Assembly (NCBI GenBank): GCA_965277275.1
Contig: CBDICG010000002.1
Coordinates: 2,542,001-2,606,000 of the forward strand
Origin: HLUCCA09 sp965277275
GTDB taxonomy: Bacteria; Pseudomonadota; Alphaproteobacteria; Rhodobacterales; Rhodobacteraceae
Length of the DNA stretch: 64,000 bases
Direction of reading: 5' to 3'
Position 1 is the stretch's first letter; each line of letters starts with the position of its first letter. This document shows positions 45,984 to 54,468 of the stretch, piece after piece. A program made the translations under genes and the position numbers. Below the pieces are notes generated by a model. It was not told the DNA's origin and searched no databases. It saw only the letters and a list, made by a program, of their open reading frames with translations.

Positions 45984-46564
45984 GCGCTTGTCCGGTCAGG
46001 ATAGAGCCGTGATCGTCTGCAATCGCCGGGCTTCGCACGGCGTTCACGGCGATGGCCGGGCATGCGCAGCGTTGCGGTGAGGCGTGATGTCGGCCACCCC
46101 CGGTGTGCCGCCCGCCCACGGTACATCGGATTGGCGCCCTACGCGTCGAGGTCTTCACAAAGGGGCTTGGTTCCTTTGACGGGGCCGATGCACAGAATCG
46201 GTCGCTCTCCGTAAGGCGGAAGTTGCGAGCATTCCTGTCCTGCCCCGACGGGTGCGATTTGCCGAGCCTTTGCCCAGCGAAAGCATCTGACGTTTCGTTG
46301 CCTGCCCACGCCGTGTCGAAGCACGCCATGCCCAAGCCTCGTGGCTGGCCGTGGTGCCCGGATAACGGCGGCGGATATGCGGCCAAGACCTCGGAGATCG
46401 ATGCGTGACAGTATTTAGGTTGGGCCTCTCGTAGCGCGACGGCACGTCGACGGGCAGGCCAGCCGCGCGTGAACTCCGGCGCTCGGACCCTCCAACGAAA
46501 GTCTTGCCAGGGGCGAAGAGCCCTGCTAGCGTTCTACCTATAGTTGCTCGAACGCACTCAAGAC
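45984..46564. other. Intergenic region without recognisable genes
   Basis: ORFs of 60-100 codons overlap one another on both strands with no motif, and GC content begins to fall. I see nothing assignable. Confidence 0.4.
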
Positions 46565-46600
46565 AGAAACCCGTCGTTCCCCCGGCGGGTTTCTACCTTT
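46565..46600 (+). terminator. Terminator-like hairpin in the low-GC stretch
   Basis: AGAAACCCG and CGGGTTTCT form a perfect 9-bp stem (46565-46573, 46586-46594) and are followed by ACCTTT and more T. The orientation is plus, but no protein gene ends just upstream, so it may end a small RNA. Confidence 0.55.
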
Positions 46601-46802
46601 TTGCCCTCAAGGCTCCGATACGTCCCGTTTTTTCACGGGGTTTCTCCAAAGGACAAGTGATCTGGACGCTGACCGCAATACACCATGTCGCGGCAATGAA
46701 ATTCACTGAGCCCGAAATGCCAACACCGAGCTGTTCGGCCATGACAGGGACGATTGTCAGGGCTTCAATGGCCAATTGCAGCGCCTCGTTCAGCGACATC
46801 AT
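46593..46802 (-). CDS. Small hypothetical protein
   Basis: The ORF has 69 residues, MMSLNEALQLAIEALTIV at the N-terminus, one hydrophobic stretch (GSVNFIAATWCIAVSVQI) and a basic C-terminus. GAGG lies just before the start, overlapping the stop of an upstream ORF. The stop overlaps a terminator-like hairpin. No family recognised. Confidence 0.35.
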   Translation of the reverse strand: MMSLNEALQLAIEALTIVPVMAEQLGVGISGSVNFIAATWCIAVSVQITCPLEKPREKTGRIGALRAKR

Positions 46803-47005
46803 TCCTCGTTGAAGTTCTTTTTCTCCCCGGTTGCTGTTTCGGTTTTCTCGGCCTTGTGATTCCGCCTCAACGGTGTGGAGCAGAGCTGGCGTTGCAAATC
46901 GGATACGAAGAAAACCGCGGGCCGGGCCGCTACGGCATATCGGTTGGACAGGGGGTGCAGCCGGTCCACTGACATAAAGATCACCGCAACGGATACGTCC
47001 CCCAT
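46799..47005 (-). CDS. Doubtful small hypothetical protein
   Basis: The ORF has 68 residues and a charged C-terminus (KAEKTETATGEKKNFNEE); its stop overlaps the start of the next small ORF. It lies in the lower-GC stretch. No motif is seen. It is listed because the stop/start overlap mimics a coupled pair. The remaining sequence to 47241 holds nothing recognisable. Confidence 0.2.
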   Translation of the reverse strand: MGDVSVAVIFMSVDRLHPLSNRYAVAARPAVFFVSDLQRQLCSTPLRRNHKAEKTETATGEKKNFNEE

Positions 47006-47241
47006 GGGATACGCGATCCTATCAACCTTCGGGGTTCCAGACTGCGATGTGATTTCGAGATCGATGCTGGCGCAGCACAGGTCATCTACTCGAGACGGAT
47101 CCTGATCCGAGGCATTCCAAGTGGCTCCAAAAATTGCCGCGCTCCAAGCGCGTTGCCCGAGCGTTGCCGCTCAGAAACAAGCAGAAACACCTTCGGCTAT
47201 TCGACGCTAATCAGCGGTTATGGCCCAAGTTGGACATACGG

Positions 47242-48024
47242 TCATGTTGAGAGCCACGCGTCGTAGCGCTTCTGGATCTCCCGATTGACGACCTCGTCGC
47301 CAGCTTTCCAGATTTGCGAGTCTATGCGCGTGATGCTCGCCAGCAGCTTCGGATCCATCCAGGAGCCGAAAAGTACGGACCGGTACCAGTCATGCCAGAA
47401 GCGCCATTCGGAACCCGCTTCCAGCATAGCGTTGAGGACCTTTTTCTGACCCCGCTCCATCACTGCTTCGCTGCCATTCTCTGTTTCATCAAAGAGTAGT
47501 GGTACAAGTTTCAAGTCTTCCGAGGCTTCCGCGAGGTTGCAGTCGATGTGCGGAGCTTTCCATGAAAGCTCCCCTTCGGCACTGGTGAAGACGGTTTCAG
47601 CAGAAACCCTACAAGCCTCACGCGCGGCGAGCGCAGCAGCGCCTGCGTCGCGACTTCTGGCAGAAAATTGGGCTGTGAAAGCAGTATAGGCTGCAGCAGT
47701 TGCAGTTTCAGTAGCCCGGCATTTGACAACAACGCCCAAAAACGAAACCGAGCGAATGCGGGGCAAGTCGTGCTTCTTTTTGCGTTGTTCAGAGGGAAAT
47801 CTGCTCGCAATGAAGTTGGTCGTGAGAAGAGCCCGCAGCAACGGTGTCGATTGTGGGCGATACTCGTTGTTGATCTCGCATGGTGGGGCGTCCCGCAAGA
47901 ACCGAGGAGCCATGCGCATAGCAGCGCGAAAGGCGAGGAGAAGTGCTGTGTCGAGAGGCATGCCCCGCTCCACCAACCAAGCTTCAATCTCGTGTTCTTC
48001 TGCAATATCGGTGATATCGACCAT
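47242..48024 (-). CDS. Hypothetical protein, orphan in the low-GC stretch
   Basis: The protein has 260 residues from ATG 48024 (MVDITDIAEEHEIEAWLVERG). It is soluble and Ala-rich in the middle. The C-terminal motif SEWRFWHDWYRSVLFGSWMDPKLL, followed by RIDSQIW, resembles a 'FWxxWY' tail that I have seen in uncharacterised Rhodobacterales proteins. Residues about 125-150 repeat Ala-Arg units. Codon use is less GC-biased than in neighbouring genes, which suggests acquisition. Function unknown; upstream ORF extension to 48174 is not supported. Confidence 0.55.
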   Translation of the reverse strand: MVDITDIAEEHEIEAWLVERGMPLDTALLLAFRAAMRMAPRFLRDAPPCEINNEYRPQSTPLLRALLTTNFIASRFPSEQRKKKHDLPRIRSVSFLGVVVKCRATETATAAAYTAFTAQFSARSRDAGAAALAAREACRVSAETVFTSAEGELSWKAPHIDCNLAEASEDLKLVPLLFDETENGSEAVMERGQKKVLNAMLEAGSEWRFWHDWYRSVLFGSWMDPKLLASITRIDSQIWKAGDEVVNREIQKRYDAWLST

Positions 48025-48837
48025 GTCCGCAGACGCGCCTCCCACCGGGACAAGTCTCCCAAGGCTAGCGGCCAACATGCAGGTGCTGCAAGTGGCTGTT
48101 CGGGCGCGGAAGGAGCATTGGGAGCGGCTGGTTAATCCTGGATGAGCGGTAGTCATCCGCATTTGGGGCCGCATCCTGTTTCGGATGAGCTAAAAGAGAT
48201 CAAGACCGCGACCTTCTCCACTTTGGTAGACACAGGACCTGTTGATCGGTTCCGCACCTTCTGACTCGCTGACGGACGCGCAGATTGCGCGGAGACGAGC
48301 CTGCGGGCCAAAAGGGGATGAAGCCACCTGATTGGCAGTTCAAATGGCGGCATGAGCCGTTGATCGGCAGGCGATTGGGACGACGCTGAAAGCGGTGCAA
48401 AGTGCACCCCCGACCTGCTCCGCCAACTGGTATGATCGTGGTCGACAGTGAGGCGGCCAGCGCCCCCGATGGAGGGGCGACGCGTGACCACGCACAGGGC
48501 TGCGCTGCTGTTCGAATTGCTGCCGTGGTGGGCTAACGTTCTGAGCGGCAAGGGAAACGAGAGGGTGAGCGATGCCGCTATCCCCAGCTCGCACTACGCG
48601 GGGCGAGCGTTGGGTTCGCATTGAGCGCAGCGCAGTTGCAGCAGGATTGCGGGCGCCTTGAGGGTGACAACCCGGTGGTGCGACCGCCCTCGAAAGAAGC
48701 AACTCAATGGCACTCCACCCAGCGAAAGCCACGCCTTCACTGTTACCCAGCGGCTGGTTGTACGAGCGATCGCGTGTGAAAAAACGGAGAGCCGCGCCCC
48801 GAGTGCGCAACAAAAACAACCGCTTGGATATGGTAGA
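48025..48837. other. Intergenic region next to tRNA-Ala
   Basis: No intact gene is seen in about 810 bases. Overlapping ORFs have no motifs. I looked for an integrase and for a duplicate of the tRNA 3' end and found neither. Confidence 0.4.
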
Positions 48838-48913
<76 letters not shown>

Positions 48914-49095
48914 GAGCACGCGAACGTGTAGCGCGGTGTGTAGGCGCGGCATGGGGCAGGATCAAGGGGAAAATCCCCTGAAGCTTCCCGTGTCGCGCCC
49001 CGGTATTCGGCAGGGCCGGCCTTGCTCCCTTGACGATACGAAGCGCGACGCAGCGTCGGGCGTCGCGCCAGATCGTCGGCAGGGCCGGCGAACCC

Positions 49096-49428
49096 TCAGG
49101 AGTCGTCGTCGTCGCTGCTCACGTCCGCGATGTCGTCGAGGGAGACGTTGTCTTCGTCGTCTTCCTCCAGCACGTCGTCGCCGAGGTCGACTTCCGTGTC
49201 GTCCTCTTCCTCGAGCACGGCTTCGTCCTCGATCAGCGTGCTATCGGTCTTGGCGGCCTTGGGCTCGACCTTCTTCTCTACCTTGGCGGTCACGCGCGAC
49301 TTGGTGCCGGTGTCGAGCGGCACCACTTCGCCGGTATAGGGGCTCACGACCGGGTCACGACCCAGATCGTAGAACCGCTTGCCGGTGGTCGGGCACACGC
49401 GCTTGACTCCCCATTCTTCCTTGGGCAT
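49096..49428 (-). CDS. TIGR02300 / FYDLN_acid family protein
   Basis: The protein has 110 residues. The N-terminus MPKEEWGVKRVCPTTGKRF, then YDLGRDPVVSPYTG, is the family signature with a likely metal-binding or zinc-ribbon-like segment. The C-terminal half is an extreme Asp/Glu tail (VLEEEDDTEVDLGDDVLEED). Widespread in alphaproteobacteria; function not established. AGGA precedes the ATG at 49428. It is divergent to the peptidase gene, 39 bp apart. Confidence 0.9.
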   Translation of the reverse strand: MPKEEWGVKRVCPTTGKRFYDLGRDPVVSPYTGEVVPLDTGTKSRVTAKVEKKVEPKAAKTDSTLIEDEAVLEEEDDTEVDLGDDVLEEDDEDNVSLDDIADVSSDDDDS

Positions 49429-49467
49429 CCGACGGGTCCTCGTTGTTACGAAAATCAGACGCGGCGC

Positions 49468-50235
49468 ATGCCACAGCCAGATGCGGCTGTCAAACCCCCG
49501 TCGAGTCAACGCCCGTGGGAGCCGTCCCTGACCGAGCCTCTTCACCATGATCTGCCGGGGCGCCCGCCCGTCCGTGTTCACCTGCGCCGGGTCGCGCGCG
49601 CACGGCGGATGAGCCTGCGCATCTCGCGCCTCGATGGGAAGGTAACGCTGACCCTTCCCAAGCGCGCGCCGCTGCGGGCCGCGCTTGCGTTTGCCGAAGA
49701 ACGTGCCGGCTGGATCCGGTCGCATCTGGCCGAGATCGCTCCGGCCGTCCCTGTCGAGCTTGGCACGGTATTGCCGGTCGAGGGGCGGGCCTTGCGTGTC
49801 GTGCCGGGGCGGCGCAGCGCCTTGCGTGCGGCCGAGGGCGAGATCGCCATTGCCGAACGTGCTGCGCCGGGCGCAGCCGTCGCGGGGCTCCTGAAGGTAT
49901 TGGCGCGTGAGCGCCTCACTGCGGCGTCGGATCGCTATGCCGCCGCTCTGGGTTATCCCTATGCGCGGCTGACCTTGCGCGATACGCGGTCGCGCTGGGG
50001 CTCGTGCAGTACAACGGGAGGTCTGAATTACTCCTGGCGGCTGATTCTGGCGCCGCCCGAGGTGCTCGACTATGTGGCCGCGCACGAGGTGGCCCATCTC
50101 AAGGAGATGAACCACTCTGACAGATACTGGGCCGTCGTTGCCGACCTTTGCCCCGGATACGCGGCGCCGCGCCTTTGGTTGCGTGACAACGGGCAGGACC
50201 TGCACCGCTTTCGGTTCACGGCCGAGACAAGCTGA
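49468..50235 (+). CDS. YgjP-like (DUF45) metallopeptidase-fold protein
   Basis: The protein has 255 residues. The zinc motif HEVAHLKEMNHSDRYW (about residue 208) is preceded by TRSRWGSCSTTGGLNYSWRLILAPP, the DUF45/SprT-like signature. The ATG at 49468 is the first start after the divergent promoter region. Predicted cytosolic zinc peptidase or putative endopeptidase; target unknown. Confidence 0.85.
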   Translation: MPQPDAAVKPPSSQRPWEPSLTEPLHHDLPGRPPVRVHLRRVARARRMSLRISRLDGKVTLTLPKRAPLRAALAFAEERAGWIRSHLAEIAPAVPVELGTVLPVEGRALRVVPGRRSALRAAEGEIAIAERAAPGAAVAGLLKVLARERLTAASDRYAAALGYPYARLTLRDTRSRWGSCSTTGGLNYSWRLILAPPEVLDYVAAHEVAHLKEMNHSDRYWAVVADLCPGYAAPRLWLRDNGQDLHRFRFTAETS

Positions 50236-50466
50236 GGTGCGGTGTGATCCGGGGCAGGGACTGCTTCACCGGGCATAGCCCCGTGGCGTTCGCTCCGATC
50301 GTACCCGATCGAGCGACGGGTGGGCGATTTTGCTGCGCGCCCAGGCCATTGGTCTTGGCTTTCATCCCGCCGCCGCAACCCTCATGGTTACGGCTCCCGG
50401 CTCCCGGCTCCTGGCGCGCGTGCGCAGCGCATTGACGTTGGGCGCCACGGATCCCAGACTGATGCC

Positions 50467-51141
50467 ATGCTGTACACCGCCCGCCCGTCCGATGTGGTCG
50501 CCCCGGCGACGCCCGCGGCCACACCCGCCGCGCATGAGCGCGTCTACCGCATCCTGCGCGCGCGAATCATGCATGGCGAGATCGGCCCGGGCGAGGCGCT
50601 GACCCTGCGCGGGATCGGGCGTGAGTTCGACGTGTCGATGACCCCCGCCCGCGAGGCCGTGCGCCGACTGGCTGCCGAAGGGGCGCTGACCCTCTCGCCG
50701 TCGGGTCGGGTGGCGACGCCGCAACTCGGCGCCGACCGGTTGGAGGAGCTGGCGGCCCTGCGTGCCTTGCTCGAGCCCGAGCTGGCCGCCCGTGCGCTGC
50801 CGCGCGCCCACATGGCGCTGATTGACCGGTTGCAGGCCATCAACGGAACTATTGCTGATGCCATCACCGCACGCGATGCCCCGAGCTACATCCGCACCAA
50901 CCTCGAATTTCACCGCGCGCTGTACCTGCGTGCCCAGGCGCCGGCGATGCTCGCGCTGGCCGAAACCGTCTGGCTTCAGCTCGGCCCGACGATGCGCGCG
51001 CTCTATGGGCGGCTCGGGCGCACGGAAGCGCCCCATGGCCACAGGCTGATCATCGCGGCGCTCAAGGCGGGAGACGAGCCGTCTCTGAAGCTCGCCGTGC
51101 GGTCCGACGTCACTCAGGGTCTGCGGCTCCTCGCGCAATGA
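50467..51141 (+). CDS. GntR-family (FadR/FCD-type) transcriptional regulator
   Basis: The protein has 224 residues. Winged helix: VYRILRARIMHGEIGPGEALTLRGIGREFDVSMTPAREAVRRLAAEGAL over residues about 23-72. The FCD ligand domain follows with LRALLEPELAARA and LEFHRALYLRA. It controls metabolic genes in response to a small acid in related proteins. It overlaps the amidotransferase by ATGA, so it likely regulates or senses a substrate of that gene. Confidence 0.88.
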   Translation: MLYTARPSDVVAPATPAATPAAHERVYRILRARIMHGEIGPGEALTLRGIGREFDVSMTPAREAVRRLAAEGALTLSPSGRVATPQLGADRLEELAALRALLEPELAARALPRAHMALIDRLQAINGTIADAITARDAPSYIRTNLEFHRALYLRAQAPAMLALAETVWLQLGPTMRALYGRLGRTEAPHGHRLIIAALKAGDEPSLKLAVRSDVTQGLRLLAQ

Positions 51142-51875
51142 AGCCGTTCCTCATCCTTCAGCTGCGCCCCGAAATCGAGGCGGCCGACGACGAGTATGCC
51201 GCCTTCCTTGAGAAAGGCGGTCTCGGCGCCGAGCAGACCCACCGGATCCGCCTCGATGCGGAGGCTGTCCCCGCGGGGCTCGATCTTGCGGAGTATTCCG
51301 GTGTGATCGTCGGCGGAGGGCCCGGATGCATTTCCGATCCGCCCGACAGGAAGAGCCCGGACGAGGCGCGCTGCGAGGCCGCGTGCAAGGCGCTCCTTCC
51401 GGAAATCGTTGAGCGCGACGTGCCGTTCCTGGGGTGCTGCTACGGGATGGGCCTGCTTGCCGATTACCTCGGGGCCGAGGTCTCCAAAGAGCGCTATGGC
51501 GAGCCCGTGAGCGCCGCAGCCGCCGCGCTGACCGCCGAAGGAAGGTCGGACCCCCTGCTTCATGGAATGCCCGACGCGTTCGATGTGCTGGTGGGGCACA
51601 AGGAAGCGGCGCAATCGGTGCCGGACGGCGCGGTGCTCCTCGTGGCGGGCTCGGCCTGCCCGGTGCAGATGATCCGGACAGGCGCCAACGTCTATGCCAC
51701 GCAGTTTCACCCCGAGGCCGACGCGGCGGTCTTCGCGCGCCGCATCGAGATCTACAAGCACCGGGGCTACTTTCCGCCGGAGGCAGCGCAGGCGCTGACG
51801 GATGCTGTCGCCGAGGCCAATGCCGATCTGCCTCCGAGAATTCTTGCAAATTTCGTGCGCATTTACGCCCAGTGA
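51138..51875 (+). CDS. Class I glutamine amidotransferase-like protein
   Basis: The protein has 245 residues: oxyanion YSGVIVGGGPGC, nucleophile-elbow FLGCCYGMGLLADYLG (catalytic Cys) and QFHPEAD (His-x-Glu). It is a stand-alone GMP-synthase-like glutaminase, of the type annotated as GuaA N-terminal-like or gamma-glutamyl hydrolase (PuuD-like). The acceptor is not obvious. Translationally coupled to the GntR gene upstream. Confidence 0.85.
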   Translation: MKPFLILQLRPEIEAADDEYAAFLEKGGLGAEQTHRIRLDAEAVPAGLDLAEYSGVIVGGGPGCISDPPDRKSPDEARCEAACKALLPEIVERDVPFLGCCYGMGLLADYLGAEVSKERYGEPVSAAAAALTAEGRSDPLLHGMPDAFDVLVGHKEAAQSVPDGAVLLVAGSACPVQMIRTGANVYATQFHPEADAAVFARRIEIYKHRGYFPPEAAQALTDAVAEANADLPPRILANFVRIYAQ

Positions 51876-52009
51876 ATCCTGGGCCTTTGCGTCCAGTCAC
51901 GATTTGGTCATTCCCTCTGGTTCTGGAAGTCCTTCCCACCGGCCCCATCTAGCGAAGCCGGGCCGCATGAGCGGCGCATTGGACCAGCCTCACAGAAGAG
52001 GGACTTGCC

Positions 52010-53116
52010 ATGAATATTCACGCTGACCTGACCGCGGCCACCTCCAAACTCACCACTGCCGAAGCCGTTGAAGCCCTGGCCGCCCTGCGCAGCTGGGCCG
52101 CCGGCGCTACCTCGGAGGAGCGTTTGTCGGTCGATCCCGCTCTTGCAGCGCTGATGCGCGCCCCGGAGGCCGAGAGCTACCCGACGCTCGCGCGCAGCTA
52201 CCCCGAATTCAAGGTCGATGCCGCCTACCGCGCGACTCTGCCGGACCTTCAGAATGGCCCCGAGAGCCTGATCAAGGGCGCGCGTCGGCGCATCCAGCAC
52301 GTTGGCATCTCCAATTTCAGGCTGCCCCTTCAATTGGAGACGCGGGAGGGCGCGCCGCTGACGCTCCAAGCGTCCGTGACCGGGTCTGTAAGCCTCGAGG
52401 CGAACGCAAAGGGCATCAACATGTCCCGCATCATGCGCAGCTTTTATGCCGAGGCCGAGCGCGTTGGCGGTCTCGATGTGGCTGATGCCGTGATCGACGC
52501 CTATCTGCGCGACCTTGGAAGCCTCGATGCGCGCCTGATGCTCCGGTTTTCCTACCCGGTGCGGATCGAGTCGCTCCGCTCCGGGCTGTCGGGCTGGCAG
52601 TATTACGATGTGGCGCTGGAAGTGGTGCAGCAAGGTGGAACGCGCCTGCGTGTGATGCACCTCGACTATGTCTACTCGTCGACCTGCCCGTGCTCGCTGG
52701 AGCTTTCCGAGCACGCCCGTCGCGAGCGCGGCCAGCTCGCAACGCCGCATTCGCAGCGCTCCGTTGCGCGTTTGTCGGTTGCGCTCGATCCGGACGCGCC
52801 GCCGATGGTGATCGAGGATCTCGTCGAGCTGGCCCGGAGCGCCGTGCGGACGGAGACCCAAGTGATGGTCAAGCGCGAAGACGAGCAGGCGTTTGCGGAG
52901 CTCAACGCGGCCAACCCGATCTTCGTGGAGGATGCCGCACGCCTCTTCGCGGAGGCGTTGCAAGCCGATGCCCGGATCGGGGATTTCCGCGTGGTCGCCA
53001 GCCACCAGGAAAGCCTGCACAGCCACGACGCGGTCTCCGTTCTTGTCGAGGGGGAGACCTTCGCGGGAGAAAGCCTTGAGCCGCACCTCTTTGCCAGCCT
53101 GATCCATCACGGCTAG
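52010..53116 (+). CDS. folE2: GTP cyclohydrolase I type IB
   Basis: The protein has 368 residues. FolE2 landmarks: GISNFRLPLQL, NAKGINMSRIMRSFYAEAE, SSTCPCSLELSEHAR (metal-binding Cys), TPHSQRSVARLSV. It converts GTP to dihydroneopterin triphosphate, the first step of folate and queuosine-type pathways. It uses varied metals and is typical of organisms lacking or supplementing FolE under zinc limitation. The gene stands alone. Confidence 0.93.
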   Translation: MNIHADLTAATSKLTTAEAVEALAALRSWAAGATSEERLSVDPALAALMRAPEAESYPTLARSYPEFKVDAAYRATLPDLQNGPESLIKGARRRIQHVGISNFRLPLQLETREGAPLTLQASVTGSVSLEANAKGINMSRIMRSFYAEAERVGGLDVADAVIDAYLRDLGSLDARLMLRFSYPVRIESLRSGLSGWQYYDVALEVVQQGGTRLRVMHLDYVYSSTCPCSLELSEHARRERGQLATPHSQRSVARLSVALDPDAPPMVIEDLVELARSAVRTETQVMVKREDEQAFAELNAANPIFVEDAARLFAEALQADARIGDFRVVASHQESLHSHDAVSVLVEGETFAGESLEPHLFASLIHHG

Positions 53117-53140
53117 GCGCGCGGCTTGCGTCGCGCTGCT

Positions 53141-53240
53141 GGTGCTGGGTGCATGGCGGGCGTCGCGCCGGCTAGGGCTGGCGCGCGGCTGGTGCTGGGT
53201 GCATGGCGGGCGTCGCGCCGGCTAGGGCTGGCGCGCGGCT
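53141..53240. repeat. Perfect tandem duplication of a 50-bp unit
   Basis: Positions 53141-53190 and 53191-53240 are identical 50-mers, in the gap after folE2. A partial related unit precedes them (53111-53125, GGCTAGGCGCGCGGC). A 15-base-period repeat GGTTGGTGCAAGA follows at 53289 and 53304. The perfect identity suggests a recent event. Confidence 0.9.
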
Positions 53241-53386
53241 GGTGGCGTGCCGCTTGGGGGCGCTGTCTTCGCTGGTTTGCGCAAGGCTGGTTGGTGCAAG
53301 ACCGGTTGGTGCAAGAGGGACGTTGCCTTCGTCACAACGATGCAGGCGGGCAATCAGGACAGAGCGACCAAGCGTGCCGGGAGGGG

Positions 53387-53824
53387 CTATCCGAGCAGGG
53401 TAAGACAGCGCAGCATCGCGAGCTCATACCCCTGAACGCCGCACCCGACGATGATGCCGTTGGCCCGGAGCGACACGTAGGACGTGTGCCGGAACGTCTC
53501 TCGCTGGTGGATGTTCGAGATGTGGACCTCCATCACCGGCCCTTCGAAGGCGTTGAGGGCATCAAGGATCGCGATCGAGGTGTGGGAATAGGCCCCCGGG
53601 TTGATGATGATCCCATCGGCCGTGCTGCGCGCGTCTTGCACCCAGTCGACGATCTGCCCCTCAGAGTTCGATTGCCTCGCCTGAAGCGTCGCGCCGTGCT
53701 CTTCCGCGAGGGCTGTACAGCGTGCCTCGACGTCGGCAAGCGTGTCCGCGCCGTAGAGCTGGGGCTCCCGTTGACCGAGCAAGTTGAGATTTGGCCCGTT
53801 GATCAGCAGAATGCGCTTGGCCAT
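53387..53824 (-). CDS. aroQ: 3-dehydroquinate dehydratase, type II
   Basis: The protein has 145 residues: ILLINGPNLNLLGQREPQLYG, RQSNSEGQIVDWVQDA, IIINPGAYSHTSIAILDAL, VEVHISNIHQRE-like segment and HTSYVS. Shikimate pathway, cytosolic dodecamer in characterised members. AAGGG precedes the ATG at 53824, rejecting the longer frame to 53911. Confidence 0.95.
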   Translation of the reverse strand: MAKRILLINGPNLNLLGQREPQLYGADTLADVEARCTALAEEHGATLQARQSNSEGQIVDWVQDARSTADGIIINPGAYSHTSIAILDALNAFEGPVMEVHISNIHQRETFRHTSYVSLRANGIIVGCGVQGYELAMLRCLTLLG

Positions 53825-53956
53825 CGCTTCACCCTTCGCAACACCCGAAGCGGAGGTGCCTGGGCCCTCGCGATGTATCTCCTTGGATGCGCCGTGAACA
53901 CCCCGGCCCACGCGGGGGGCCGCGTTGTGACCTGCACGCGACGCTCCGGGGGTGCG

Positions 53957-54250
53957 CTAGATCGTGCCGCAGGCGTTCGCGGCGACTGTCCGGATCCGCT
54001 GGCGCTTGGTCAGCAATTCGCGGCTGCTGCGGGCGCTGTTGTCAGTGATTCCCTTCACCTGCGTGAGCGCGCTCGTGTCGAGCTCGGCGATGCATGCATC
54101 CGAAACCCCCGCCCGGCGCAGTTCCCCTTCCTGGGAGGCGCGCAACTGGGCGTTCGGAGAACCGGAGGGGCCTGCAGCGACACAAGCCGAGAGAAGAAGC
54201 GGCAGCGCGGCGGCAAGCGCGAGACAGGCGGTGGAGCGGCGCAACAGCAT
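53957..54250 (-). CDS. Small predicted lipoprotein
   Basis: The protein has 97 residues. Signal peptide with lipobox LSAC (ALAAALPLLLSACVAAG), then a small soluble domain with DACIAELDTSALTQVKGITDN and a final ANACGTI. Two Cys (DAC, NAC) may form a disulfide. GGAGGT precedes the ATG at 54250. Unknown family. Confidence 0.75.
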   Translation of the reverse strand: MLLRRSTACLALAAALPLLLSACVAAGPSGSPNAQLRASQEGELRRAGVSDACIAELDTSALTQVKGITDNSARSSRELLTKRQRIRTVAANACGTI

Positions 54251-54468
54251 GGGGACCTCCGGAGTTGGGCTCCCGTAGTCATAGCGACATTGCTGTGGGG
54301 CGCACAGCACCAACCGGCTTGGCACGCATCACCGCGGATCAAATTCCGCGGAGCGCTGCCAGTGCCTGCCGCGCCCGCAAGACCCCGAAGCAACGGGCCA
54401 CGGGGGGGGCGTCACGCCCGAATCAGAGGCCAACTGGAGGGCGGGCGAGGGAGCGGGCCTAACCTGCG

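Noticed and set aside
43011..48837. Integrated genomic island with att sites
   Set aside because: No integrase and no repeat of either tRNA 3' end were found, so only the compositional and decay signals are reported.
53141..53240. CRISPR or insertion sequence
   Set aside because: There are only two direct 50-bp copies without spacers, terminal inverted repeats or a transposase.
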